NCBI RefSeq assembly: GCF_002209535.1
Contig: NZ_NJIG01000011.1
Location: 1-64,000, forward strand
Direction: 5' to 3'
DNA: 64,000 nucleotides
From: Achromobacter marplatensis
GTDB taxonomy: Bacteria > Pseudomonadota > Gammaproteobacteria > Burkholderiales > Burkholderiaceae_B
Shown piece by piece: positions 46,922 through 55,561 of the stretch. A program made the position numbers and the translations under genes. Under the pieces are notes generated by a model. That model searched no databases. It was given only the letters and a program-made list of their open reading frames with translations, and was not told the DNA's origin. The stretch's first letter is position 1. Each line of letters begins with the position of its first letter.

Positions 46922-48734
46922 AACCCCCTCTGAAACAGCCGGCCTGAGCGCTGCCCGGGCCGGCTCGTCCACGACCCTGGACCCCGCATACGACGGATCT
47001 GGCGCTGCCAGGCCCGTCGTTTGTCTTTATGGCAAGGGGGTTGCCAAGGGATACGCCATCGGGCGGGCCGTCGTCATGGGCGCCGCCGCGCTGGAAGTGG
47101 CGCACTACCGGATATCGCCGGAAGATGTGCCTACGGAAAGTGCCCGACTGACCGACGCCCTGGCCTCGGCGCAGCACGAACTTCGGCAACTGGCCGACAC
47201 CTTGCCGGCCGATGCGCCGCGCGAGCTGGGCGCCATGTTGAACGTGCACAGCCTGCTGTTGGGCGATCCCTTGCTGGCCGAGCAGACGCTGGCCCTGATT
47301 GCCGAGCGCCACTACAACGCCGAATGGGCGCTGACCACGCAAGGCCAGATCCTGGGCCAGCAGTTCGACGCCATGGAAGACGAATACCTGCGCGAGCGCG
47401 GGGCGGACGTCCGCCAGGTGATTGAGCGCGTGCTGCACGTGCTGGCGGGCACCTCCGCCATCTTGCCCGACATGTCCCACATGGGCGGCGATGATGCGCT
47501 GGTGGTCGTGGCGCACGATATTTCGCCCGCAGACATGCTGCGCTTGCGCGGCGGCCGCTTCGCGGCTTTCGTGACCGATCTGGGCGGGCCGACCTCGCAT
47601 ACGGCCATCGTGGCGCGCAGTATGGGCGTGCCGGCGGTCGTTGCCATGGGCAATGTGCGCGAGCTGGTCCGTGACGGCGACATGCTGATCATCGATGGCG
47701 CCGCGGGCGCCGTGGTCGTCAACCCGTCGGACCGCATCCTTCAAGAGTACCGCCGCCGCCAGGCCGTGTACGCCGACGAGCGGGCCGAGCTTGGCCTCTT
47801 GCGCGACGAACCCTCGGTCACGCTGGACGGCATCGACGTCGTCCTGCACGCGAACATCGAACTGCCCGAAGAGGCCGCACTGGCGCTCGCCTCCGGCGCG
47901 GACGGCATCGGCCTGTTCCGCAGCGAATTTCTGTTCATGGGGCGTCCGGACCTGCCCGGCGAAGAAGAGCAGTACGAAGCCTATTCATCGGTCGTGAAAG
48001 TCATGGCTGGCCGGCCCGTCACCATCCGCACGCTGGATATCGGGTCGGACAAGACGCTGGATGGCGAGGCCACGGTCGCCACCAATCCCGCGTTGGGCCA
48101 GCGGGCGATCCGTTATTGCCTGGCGCGTCCGGAAATGTTCGCGACGCAGTTGCGCGCCATTCTGCGGGCCTCAGCCCACGGGCCGGTGCGCCTGCTGATC
48201 CCGATGATCGCCCACATGCACGAAGTGGTGGCGACCAAGGCGGCGATCGAATCCGCGCGGCGCGAGCTGGATGCGCGCGGCCAGGCGTATGCGCCGCATA
48301 TGGAAGTGGGCGCCATGGTCGAAGTGCCCGCCATCGCAATCGCGATCGAGCCCTTCGTCCAGGCGCTGGATTTTCTGTCGATCGGCACGAACGACCTGAT
48401 CCAATACACCCTGGCGATCGATCGCGGCGACCACGATGTGGCCACGCTCTACGATCCGCTACATCCTGCCGTGCTGCGCCTGGTGGCCAACACCATCAAT
48501 GCCGGCGAGCGTGCCGGCAAGCCTGTGGCGGTTTGCGGCGAAATGGCGGGCGATTCACGCATGACCCGGCTGTTGCTGGGCTTGGGCCTGACCGAGTTTT
48601 CGATGCACCCGCAGCAGCTGCTGGACGTCAAGCGCGAGGTGCGCCGGGCGCATTCCAATGCCTTGCGGATCAAAGTGGCCACCGCGCTGAACCGCGCCTT
48701 GCCCGTGGATCTGGACGCACTGGATCCCGCCTGA
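46908..48734 (+). CDS. ptsI: PTS enzyme I (phosphoenolpyruvate-protein phosphotransferase)
   Basis: A 608-residue enzyme taking phosphate from PEP. Phospho-acceptor H231 (GGPTSHTAIVAR), PEP-binding GIGLFRSEFLFMGR and the late DFLSIGTNDLIQYTLAIDR / AVCGEMAGD active-site motifs are intact. It begins at GTG 46908, overlapping ptsH by 14 bp, because no other usable start lies before the conserved KGYAIGRAVV. This gives about 37 extra N-terminal residues compared with E. coli EI. A bidirectional terminator follows. Confidence 0.95.
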   Translation: MSRNRTPSETAGLSAARAGSSTTLDPAYDGSGAARPVVCLYGKGVAKGYAIGRAVVMGAAALEVAHYRISPEDVPTESARLTDALASAQHELRQLADTLPADAPRELGAMLNVHSLLLGDPLLAEQTLALIAERHYNAEWALTTQGQILGQQFDAMEDEYLRERGADVRQVIERVLHVLAGTSAILPDMSHMGGDDALVVVAHDISPADMLRLRGGRFAAFVTDLGGPTSHTAIVARSMGVPAVVAMGNVRELVRDGDMLIIDGAAGAVVVNPSDRILQEYRRRQAVYADERAELGLLRDEPSVTLDGIDVVLHANIELPEEAALALASGADGIGLFRSEFLFMGRPDLPGEEEQYEAYSSVVKVMAGRPVTIRTLDIGSDKTLDGEATVATNPALGQRAIRYCLARPEMFATQLRAILRASAHGPVRLLIPMIAHMHEVVATKAAIESARRELDARGQAYAPHMEVGAMVEVPAIAIAIEPFVQALDFLSIGTNDLIQYTLAIDRGDHDVATLYDPLHPAVLRLVANTINAGERAGKPVAVCGEMAGDSRMTRLLLGLGLTEFSMHPQQLLDVKREVRRAHSNALRIKVATALNRALPVDLDALDPA

Positions 48735-48766
48735 ATCACGCTTCGGCAACGCAAAGTCAGTGAAAT

Positions 48767-48801
48767 AAAAAAAGCCCGGAACCGCAAGGTCCGGGCTTTT
48801 T
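48767..48801. terminator. Bidirectional terminator between ptsI and amtB
   Basis: AAAAAAAGCCCGGA (48767-48780) pairs with TCCGGGCTTTTT (48790-48801) around a nine-base loop. A and T runs on the two sides serve both convergent genes. Confidence 0.92.
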
Positions 48802-48818
48802 CTCATCCTTCAGGTGAA

Positions 48819-50057
48819 TCAGCTGTGGTACGCCGATTCGCCGTGGCTCGTGACGTCCAGGCCTTCGCGTTCCTGGTCTTCCGGCACACGCAAACCGCAC
48901 AGGGCGTTGGCGATCTTGTAGGCAATCCAAGCCACCACGCCGGACCAGACGATGGTCAGCAGCACGCCTTCCAGTTGGACCCACAGTTGGTGGGCGATCA
49001 TGCCGGGCTCGGCCAGGCCGGGGCCGCCGAGGATTTGCGCGTTGAACACGCCGGTCAGCAGGGCGCCGACGATACCGCCCACCCCGTGCACCCCGAACAC
49101 GTCCAGCGCGTCATCGGCACGCAAGAGGCGCTTCAGGCCATTCACACCCCAGACGCAGACGATACCCGCAATCACGCCGATGACCAGCGCGCCCACCGGG
49201 CCCACCAGGCCAGCGGCGGGGGTGATGCCCACCAGGCCGGCAATCGCACCCGAAGCGGCGCCCAGCATCGAGGGCTTGCCCTTGACAGCCCATTCCGTGA
49301 ACAGCCAGGCCAGGACGGCGCCAGCGGTGGCGATCATCGTGTTGAAGAAGGCCAGGGTGGCGTTCTCGTTGGCGGCCAGGGCCGAACCCGCGTTGAAACC
49401 GAACCAGCCCACCCACAGCAGGGCAGCGCCCACGAAGGTCATCGGCAGGTTATGCGGCTGCATGGCTTCGCGGCCATAGCCCACGCGCTTGCCGACCACA
49501 TAAGCACCCACCAGGCCGGCCACGCCAGCGTTGATGTGCACCACAGTGCCGCCGGCGAAGTCCAGCGCGCCCTTGGCGTTGAGCAGGCCCGGCGCCGTTT
49601 CGGAGGCGAACCACACCATGTGGGCGATCGGCACATAGGCGAACGTGAACCAGATCACCGTGAATACCAGCACCGCCGAGAAGCGGGCGCGTTCGGCGAA
49701 GCTGCCGACGATCAGCGCGCAGGTAATGCCGGCGAACGTGGCCTGGAACGATGCGAACAGCAGCTCGGTCAGGGTGTTCGACATGGCGTACTTGCCGTCA
49801 GCCGGCGTGAACATGCCAGAGAAGAAGGCGCGCGACAGGCCGCCGAAGAAGGCGTTGCCCTCGGTGAACGCGAGGGAATAGCCGTAGATGAACCAGAGAA
49901 CCAGGCCCAGCACGAACGTGCACAGCACTTGCAGCAACACAGAGAGCACGTTCTTGCTGCGTACCAGGCCGCCATAGAACATCGCCAGACCGGGTACGGC
50001 CATCATCAATACAAGCAGGGTAGAGACGAGCAACCAGGAGATATCTGCTTTATCCAT
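48819..50057 (-). CDS. amtB: Ammonium transporter
   Basis: A 412-residue, 11-helix channel. Family stretches: PGLAMFYGGLVRSKNVLS near the start, DFAGGTVVHINAGVAGLVGAYVVG with the first pore His, and GVHGVGGIVGALLTGVF with the second. No cleavable signal peptide is evident. It is cotranscribed with glnK, whose product blocks the channel when nitrogen is plentiful. Confidence 0.97.
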   Translation of the reverse strand: MDKADISWLLVSTLLVLMMAVPGLAMFYGGLVRSKNVLSVLLQVLCTFVLGLVLWFIYGYSLAFTEGNAFFGGLSRAFFSGMFTPADGKYAMSNTLTELLFASFQATFAGITCALIVGSFAERARFSAVLVFTVIWFTFAYVPIAHMVWFASETAPGLLNAKGALDFAGGTVVHINAGVAGLVGAYVVGKRVGYGREAMQPHNLPMTFVGAALLWVGWFGFNAGSALAANENATLAFFNTMIATAGAVLAWLFTEWAVKGKPSMLGAASGAIAGLVGITPAAGLVGPVGALVIGVIAGIVCVWGVNGLKRLLRADDALDVFGVHGVGGIVGALLTGVFNAQILGGPGLAEPGMIAHQLWVQLEGVLLTIVWSGVVAWIAYKIANALCGLRVPEDQEREGLDVTSHGESAYHS

Positions 50058-50088
50058 TTTCAGGCTCCAATGAGTCTTCTTTATTTAT

Positions 50089-50582
<494 letters not shown>

Positions 50583-50979
50583 CGTAATGCGGGGAATCAG
50601 GGCTTGCAACGAAATATGTTTCAAGCCCGACATTTGTAGCCAGTTGATGCTGCGATTGTTGCGGTTTGTCGTGAATTTCGGACCGGGCGGGCTTGTCGCA
50701 CGTTGACGCGCTTCGGGCCGCACAGCGTTACAGGCCGTGGGTGTGGCTTGAATCAGGGGGCGATTCAGCCGCCTGCCAGCCAAGGGGCTGGCCGCCCGAA
50801 AATGGGGATGCGCTTGATACCGGGGTTTACACGGATACGCTTGTTGCCAAGGGGCCACTGAAGAAGAATCAGCAACAGCTCATGGCTCATCCAAAAGGGC
50901 CAGGGCGAATCGGGTCGCTGGAGACGTTCCCGGTGTGGCGGCCCGCCCTAATAAGAAGCAAGAACGGAAAGAGGACACC

Positions 50980-51420
50980 ATGAAGATTCAACGCAAGATG
51001 ATCGGCATCCTGGCGCTGGCCGCATCGGTAGGGGTGCTGGCGGGTTGCAACAAGAGCGACGAAAAGGCGGCCCCGCCGGCCGCGTCGACGACTCCGGCAC
51101 CGACTGCCACCCCGCCGGCGTCGACGCCGCCTGCGGCGACGCCCGCGCCGACGACGCAGGCACCACCCACCGCCTCCACGCCGCCGACCGCCAGCACCTC
51201 GCCTTCCGTGCCTGCGGAGTGCGAAGCGTATCTGGCCAAGGTCAACGCGTGCATGGACAAGCTGGGCAGCAGCAACCCGGCAGCGGCCAGCATCAAGCAG
51301 CAGCTCGAATCGGCCAAGTCACAGTGGGCGGCGATCCCCGACAAGACCCAATTGGCGGCGCAGTGCAAGCAATCGTCTGACCTGTTCTCGCAGTCGGCAT
51401 CCCAGATGGGCTGCCCGTAA
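50980..51420 (+). CDS. Small lipoprotein, DUF5339-like
   Basis: A 146-residue lipoprotein (lipobox LAGC near residue 22) with a Pro/Thr/Ala-rich linker (about residues 30-80). A small C-terminal domain has four cysteines (PAECEAYLAKVNACMDKLGSS; AQCKQSSDLF; MGCP), probably two disulphides. The domain resembles DUF5339, of unknown function. GAGG precedes the ATG at 50980. It is divergent from glnK. Confidence 0.8.
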   Translation: MKIQRKMIGILALAASVGVLAGCNKSDEKAAPPAASTTPAPTATPPASTPPAATPAPTTQAPPTASTPPTASTSPSVPAECEAYLAKVNACMDKLGSSNPAAASIKQQLESAKSQWAAIPDKTQLAAQCKQSSDLFSQSASQMGCP

Positions 51421-51579
51421 CGATGTTGGTAGGGGGTTGCCGCCATGGCAGCCCGGTTTTCTCCTGTGCTTTGATGGGCGGTCACCGCATGCGGCCCGCC
51501 CTCTTTTTTTGCCCATTCGTCCTGCAGCGCGGGGCCCGAAGCACTACACTTGAGGCATCAAGAACACCGAGAGGCCGCT

Positions 51580-51831
51580 ATGAACAATCGCACCCAGTGG
51601 ATGGAAGACATCCAGAAGAACATCTCCGACCTGATCGCCCGCAGCCCCGCTGCCGACGTTGAAAAGAACGTGCGCGCAATGATGGCGCAGGCGTTCACCA
51701 AGATGGATCTGGTCACGCGCGAAGAGTTTGACGTCCAATCGGATCTGCTGGCGCGCACCCGCGCCCGCGTGGATCAGCTGGCGGCGCAAGTGCAGCAACT
51801 GGAAGAGCGTCTTTCGGCGCTGGACAAGTAA
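51580..51831 (+). CDS. ubiK: Ubiquinone biosynthesis accessory factor UbiK (BMFP/YqiC family)
   Basis: An 83-residue protein with an amphipathic N-terminal helix (MEDIQKNISDLIARSP) and a C-terminal coiled coil (DLLARTRARVDQLAAQVQQLEERLSAL), as in UbiK/YqiC, which trimerises and helps the UbiJ-lipid complex. Start at 51580 with GAGG upstream; the extra upstream codons lack support. A terminator follows. Confidence 0.9.
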   Translation: MNNRTQWMEDIQKNISDLIARSPAADVEKNVRAMMAQAFTKMDLVTREEFDVQSDLLARTRARVDQLAAQVQQLEERLSALDK

Positions 51832-51859
51832 GCTCCCGCCTGTCTGCATCGCTGCATTG

Positions 51860-51884
51860 ACGGCCGCCAAGCGCGGCCGTTTTT
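51860..51884 (+). terminator. Terminator after ubiK
   Basis: Perfect 8-bp stem ACGGCCGC (51860-51867) and GCGGCCGT (51873-51880), loop CAAGC, then TTTTC. Confidence 0.88.
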
Positions 51885-51987
51885 CATTAGGGATCCCGGC
51901 GGGCAAGGGACGAATACGTCCCTGCCTTGGCCACGGCGCTTTGCTGATTGCCGATACTGACGGCCTTGTTCCCTTCGGGAGAGCGTC

Positions 51988-53517
51988 GTGACGCTTGCCG
52001 TTCTTGCCAGCCGGGCACTCAGTGGGTTGCATGCGCACGCCGTCCGGGTTGAAACGCATCTGGGTCCTGGGCTGCCCAGCTTCAACGTCGTGGGGTTGCC
52101 CGACACCGAGGTGCGCGAAAGCCGCGAGCGCGTGCGTGCCGCCATTCTCAACAGCGGGTTCGAGTTTCCGGCCGGCCGCATCACGGTGAATCTGTCGCCC
52201 GCTGATATCCCCAAGGAATCGGGCAGGTTCGACCTGCCCATTGCGCTGGGGCTGCTGCTGGCCTCTGGCCAGTTGGCCGCGCCCACCGACGGCGGCGGGC
52301 CGGATCTGCCCGCGCCTGATCCTTCCCTGGCTGGCCTGGTGCTGGCAGGCGAGCTGTCCTTGACCGGTGCGCTGGTGCCCGTGGCGGCCCCCTTGGTGAT
52401 TGCGCTGAGCGTGGCGCGCGAGGCGCCGGACGCCACCTTGATCCTGCCGGCGGGCAGCGCGGAGCAGGCGGCTTGGGTGCCGGGGCTTGGCGTGCTGTCG
52501 GCGCGAAGCCTGGCGGACGTGGCCGCACACGTCACGGGGGCCTGCCGGTTGCCGGATGCGGTCCCTAAGGCGTGGCCGGCATCGCCGCCCGCGCCCTGCC
52601 TGTCGGACGTGCGGGGTCAGCCCGGCGCGCGGCGGGCGCTGGAAGTGGCCGCGGCCGGTGGCCATAGCCTGTTGATGATCGGGCCGCCTGGCGCGGGCAA
52701 GAGCATGCTGGCGTCTCGCCTGCCGGGCCTGTTGCCGCCCCTGCAGCGCAGCCAGGCGCTGGAAGCCGCCGCCGTAGCTGCGCTGGCGGGATTGTCCGAG
52801 GCGCTGATGGGCCATCGTCCGTTCCGGTCGCCGCATCATTCCGCGTCCGTCGCGGCGTTGGTGGGTGGCGGCAGCCGTCCGCGTCCGGGCGAGATCAGCC
52901 TGGCCCACCACGGGGTCCTGTTTTTGGATGAGCTTCCCGAGTTCAGCCGGCGCACGCTGGAGGCGCTACGCGAGCCACTCGAGACGGGCAGGGTGGTGAT
53001 CGCCCGTGCCCTGCATGCCGCCCAATTTCCCGCGCGCTTTCAATTGGTCGCCGCCATGAACCCGTGCCCTTGTGGCTGGCGCGGGCACCCGGGGCGCGCC
53101 TGCATTTGCACGCCGGACCAGGTGGCGCGTTATGCGGGAAAGATTTCGGGCCCCTTGCTGGACCGCATCGACCTGCACGTGGCGCTGCCGCCATCCGACC
53201 CCGAATCCATGGGTGGTCCGCCTGGGGAGGCCTCCGGCCCGGTTCAGGAGAGGGTGATCCGTTGCCGCGACCGCCAGCAGGCCCGCCAAGGCAAACCGAA
53301 CGCGGCGCTGGCCGGGGCCGAACTCGACCAGCATTGCGTCATGGACGGCGAAGCACAGGCGCTGCTGTTTCAGGCCATGCGCCGCATGGCGGGTTCCGGG
53401 CGGGCCCTGCACCGGACGTTGCGGGTGGCCCGCACGATCGCCGATCTGGAAGGGGCGGACGTGTTGGGCGCGGGGCATGTGGCGCAGGCGGTGCAGTACC
53501 GGCGCCCGGGGGTATGA
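51988..53517 (+). CDS. comM: ComM/YifB-family AAA+ ATPase (Mg-chelatase-like)
   Basis: 509 residues from a GTG at 51988. N-terminal ChlI-like S5 fold (GLPSFNVVGLPDTEVRESRERVRAAI), Walker A GPPGAGKS, Walker B VLFLDELPEF and a cysteine-rich insert (MNPCPCGWRGHPGRACICTP) are typical. ComM is a branch-migration helicase that helps integrate foreign DNA in natural transformation. Confidence 0.95.
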   Translation: MTLAVLASRALSGLHAHAVRVETHLGPGLPSFNVVGLPDTEVRESRERVRAAILNSGFEFPAGRITVNLSPADIPKESGRFDLPIALGLLLASGQLAAPTDGGGPDLPAPDPSLAGLVLAGELSLTGALVPVAAPLVIALSVAREAPDATLILPAGSAEQAAWVPGLGVLSARSLADVAAHVTGACRLPDAVPKAWPASPPAPCLSDVRGQPGARRALEVAAAGGHSLLMIGPPGAGKSMLASRLPGLLPPLQRSQALEAAAVAALAGLSEALMGHRPFRSPHHSASVAALVGGGSRPRPGEISLAHHGVLFLDELPEFSRRTLEALREPLETGRVVIARALHAAQFPARFQLVAAMNPCPCGWRGHPGRACICTPDQVARYAGKISGPLLDRIDLHVALPPSDPESMGGPPGEASGPVQERVIRCRDRQQARQGKPNAALAGAELDQHCVMDGEAQALLFQAMRRMAGSGRALHRTLRVARTIADLEGADVLGAGHVAQAVQYRRPGV

Positions 53518-53581
53518 TGGGCCACTGAAACTCCTGGCTGGGCGTCAGAGGCGATCCCTTCCGCTTTTTGCCGCGCCCGAC

Positions 53582-53611
53582 TCGACAAAGACCAGGAAAT
53601 CACCATATAAT
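53582..53611 (+). promoter_or_regulatory. Sigma-70 promoter of the rpmI-rplT-pheST operon
   Basis: TCGACA (53582-53587), 18-bp spacer, consensus TATAAT (53606-53611); start near 53618. infC lies 9 kb away, so this operon cannot rely on the infC promoter. Confidence 0.82.
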
Positions 53612-53875
53612 CAAAGGCTTTCCCGGATCTGGCGTACCTTTTTGCCAAGAGCTGGGAGGAACCCGTGCCTGGCAGCGATGCCATAGCCCGGGGGGAATCG
53701 ACCCAGCAGTGTCCAGCAGTAACCCAGTAGTAAACCCAGCAGTACCCCCAAGAAGTGACAACAGGTCTACAAGTTTTGCCGTTGCATTGGTGCTAGCCCT
53801 AGGGCTTTTTGCCAGCAACGCCAAGCACCTCGCGTCATGTCAAATCAACTACGAGTTTAAGTTTAGGGAATCATC
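53612..53875 (+). promoter_or_regulatory. Long leader of rpmI with phased repeats and competing hairpins
   Basis: The leader of about 258 nt contains four copies of CCAGYAGT at 53703, 53713, 53724 and 53736 (spacing 10, 11, 12). Downstream, CGTTGC (53780-53785) can pair with GCAACG (53815-53820) around a GCCCTAGGGC-TTTTT element (53796-53810); GGTGCT (53789-53794) can instead pair with AGCACC (53824-53829). The two folds exclude each other. A role in L20 autocontrol is possible but unproved. A short frame through this stretch overlapping rpmI looks spurious. Confidence 0.5.
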
Positions 53876-54073
53876 ATGCCCAAGATGAAAACCAAGAAAA
53901 GCGCCTCCAAGCGCTTTAAGGTTCGCGGCAGCGGCTCCATCAAGCGCGGTCAGGCGTTCAAGCGCCACATTCTGACCAAGAAGACCACCAAGGCCAAGCG
54001 TCAATTGCGTGGCTCGGCAGCGGTTCATGAATCCAACGTGGCCTCCGTCAAGGCCATGATGCCTTTCGCTTGA
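53876..54073 (+). CDS. rpmI: Ribosomal protein bL35
   Basis: 65 residues, [20 protein letters not shown] at the start, highly basic, normal length. Large-subunit protein. rplT follows after 15 bp. Confidence 0.98.
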   Translation: MPKMKTKKSASKRFKVRGSGSIKRGQAFKRHILTKKTTKAKRQLRGSAAVHESNVASVKAMMPFA

Positions 54074-54088
54074 TAAGGGAGATCTAAT

Positions 54089-54448
54089 ATGCCTCGCGTC
54101 AAACGCGGCGTAACTGCCCGCGCACGTCACAAAAAAGTCATTGCCGCCGCCAAGGGTTACCGTGGCCGCCGCGGTAATGTGTTCCGTATTGCCAAGCAAG
54201 CAGTCATGCGCGCTGGCCAATACGCCTACCGCGACCGTCGTAACAAGAAGCGCACGTTCCGTGCTCTGTGGATCACGCGTATCAACGCCGCCGTCCGCGA
54301 GCATGGCGTCAGCTACAGCGTGTTCATCGCTGGTCTGAAGAAGGCTTCGATCGAACTCGACCGTAAGGTCCTGGCCGATCTGGCCGTGCGCGACAAGGCC
54401 GGCTTTGCCGCCATCGTGCAGCAAGCCAAGGCTGCCTTGGCTGCCTGA
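54089..54448 (+). CDS. rplT: Ribosomal protein bL20
   Basis: 119 residues with [26 protein letters not shown] at the N-terminus and the C-terminal globular domain ([24 protein letters not shown]). It is needed for early 50S assembly and in other bacteria represses its own operon by binding leader RNA. Followed by a strong hairpin before pheS. Confidence 0.98.
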   Translation: MPRVKRGVTARARHKKVIAAAKGYRGRRGNVFRIAKQAVMRAGQYAYRDRRNKKRTFRALWITRINAAVREHGVSYSVFIAGLKKASIELDRKVLADLAVRDKAGFAAIVQQAKAALAA

Positions 54449-54478
54449 TCGCGCGCTTTAACTCATCGCGCATCGCTG

Positions 54479-54511
54479 CAAACGGGGCTGTAATAGCCCC
54501 GTTTGCGTTTT
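54479..54511 (+). terminator. Intercistronic terminator between rplT and pheS
   Basis: Perfect 11-bp stem CAAACGGGGCT (54479-54489) and AGCCCCGTTTG (54495-54505), loop GTAAT, followed by CGTTTT. No Phe-rich leader peptide is visible in the 77-bp spacer, so it is probably a partial terminator. Confidence 0.8.
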
Positions 54512-54525
54512 GAAGGCTGGATTTC

Positions 54526-55548
54526 ATGACTCTATTGGTTGACGACCTGGTCTCCCAGGCGCAAGAACGGTTCGCCGCGGCTACGGATGCCGCCGCGCTT
54601 GAGAACGCAAAGGCTCGATTCCTGGGTAAGGAAGGCGCACTGACGGTGCTGCTGAAAGGCCTGGGCAAACTCGATCCCGAGCAGAAGCGCGAAATGGGCG
54701 CCCGGATCAATCAGGCCAAGCAAAAAGTCGAAGAGCTTCTGACTGCTCGCCGCGCCGCATTGGCGCAGGCGGAATTGGACGCCCGACTGGCCTCTGAAAC
54801 CATTGACGTCACCTTGCCTGGCCGTGGTCGCGCGCCGGGTGGTATCCATCCGGTGATCCGGACCTGGGAACGCGTGGAAGCCATCTTCCGTTCCATTGGC
54901 TTCGATGTGGCCGACGGCCCCGAAGTGGAAAACGACTGGACCAATTTCACCGCGCTGAACAACCCGCTGGACCATCCGGCGCGTTCCATGCAGGACACGT
55001 TCTACGTCGACATGAACGACGCCGACGGCCTGCCGCTGCTGCTGCGCACGCACACCAGCCCCATGCAGGTGCGTTACGCCCGCATGCACAAGCCGCCCAT
55101 CAAGGTCATCGCGCCGGGGCGTACCTATCGCGTCGATAGCGACGCCACGCACTCGCCCATGTTCCACCAGGTGGAAGGGCTCTGGATCGCCGAGGACATC
55201 TCGTTTGCCGATCTGAAAGGCGTGTACACCGATTTCCTGCGTTGCTTCTTTGAAAGCGACGATCTTGTCGTGCGTTTCCGTCCGTCGTTCTTCCCGTTCA
55301 CGGAACCGTCCGCCGAAATCGACATGATGTTCACCTCGGGTCCCAACCGTGGCCGCTGGCTGGAGATCTCCGGCTCGGGCCAGGTGCACCCCGAAGTGGT
55401 GCGCAATTTCGGTCTTGATCCCGAGCGCTACATCGGCTTTGCCTTCGGTTCCGGACTTGAGCGCCTGACGATGTTGCGCTACGGCGTGAACGATCTGCGC
55501 CAGTTCTACGAAGGCGATTTGCGCTTCTTGCGCCAGTTCAACGAATAA
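54526..55548 (+). CDS. pheS: Phenylalanyl-tRNA synthetase alpha chain
   Basis: 340 residues. Coiled-coil N-terminal arm, then the class II core: motif 1 region [57 protein letters not shown] and the final [16 protein letters not shown]. It forms the alpha2-beta2 enzyme with PheT, encoded 13 bp downstream. Confidence 0.98.
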   Translation: MTLLVDDLVSQAQERFAAATDAAALENAKARFLGKEGALTVLLKGLGKLDPEQKREMGARINQAKQKVEELLTARRAALAQAELDARLASETIDVTLPGRGRAPGGIHPVIRTWERVEAIFRSIGFDVADGPEVENDWTNFTALNNPLDHPARSMQDTFYVDMNDADGLPLLLRTHTSPMQVRYARMHKPPIKVIAPGRTYRVDSDATHSPMFHQVEGLWIAEDISFADLKGVYTDFLRCFFESDDLVVRFRPSFFPFTEPSAEIDMMFTSGPNRGRWLEISGSGQVHPEVVRNFGLDPERYIGFAFGSGLERLTMLRYGVNDLRQFYEGDLRFLRQFNE

Positions 55549-55561
55549 CAGACGGCTGATC

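Noticed and set aside
53568..53888. A 106-codon frame across the rpmI leader
   Set aside because: It starts upstream of the mapped-looking promoter, overlaps rpmI and has no domain or ribosome site; the stretch reads better as leader RNA.
54449..54525. Phenylalanine attenuator before pheS, as in E. coli pheM-pheST
   Set aside because: A strong hairpin is present but no leader peptide with Phe codons exists between rplT and pheS.
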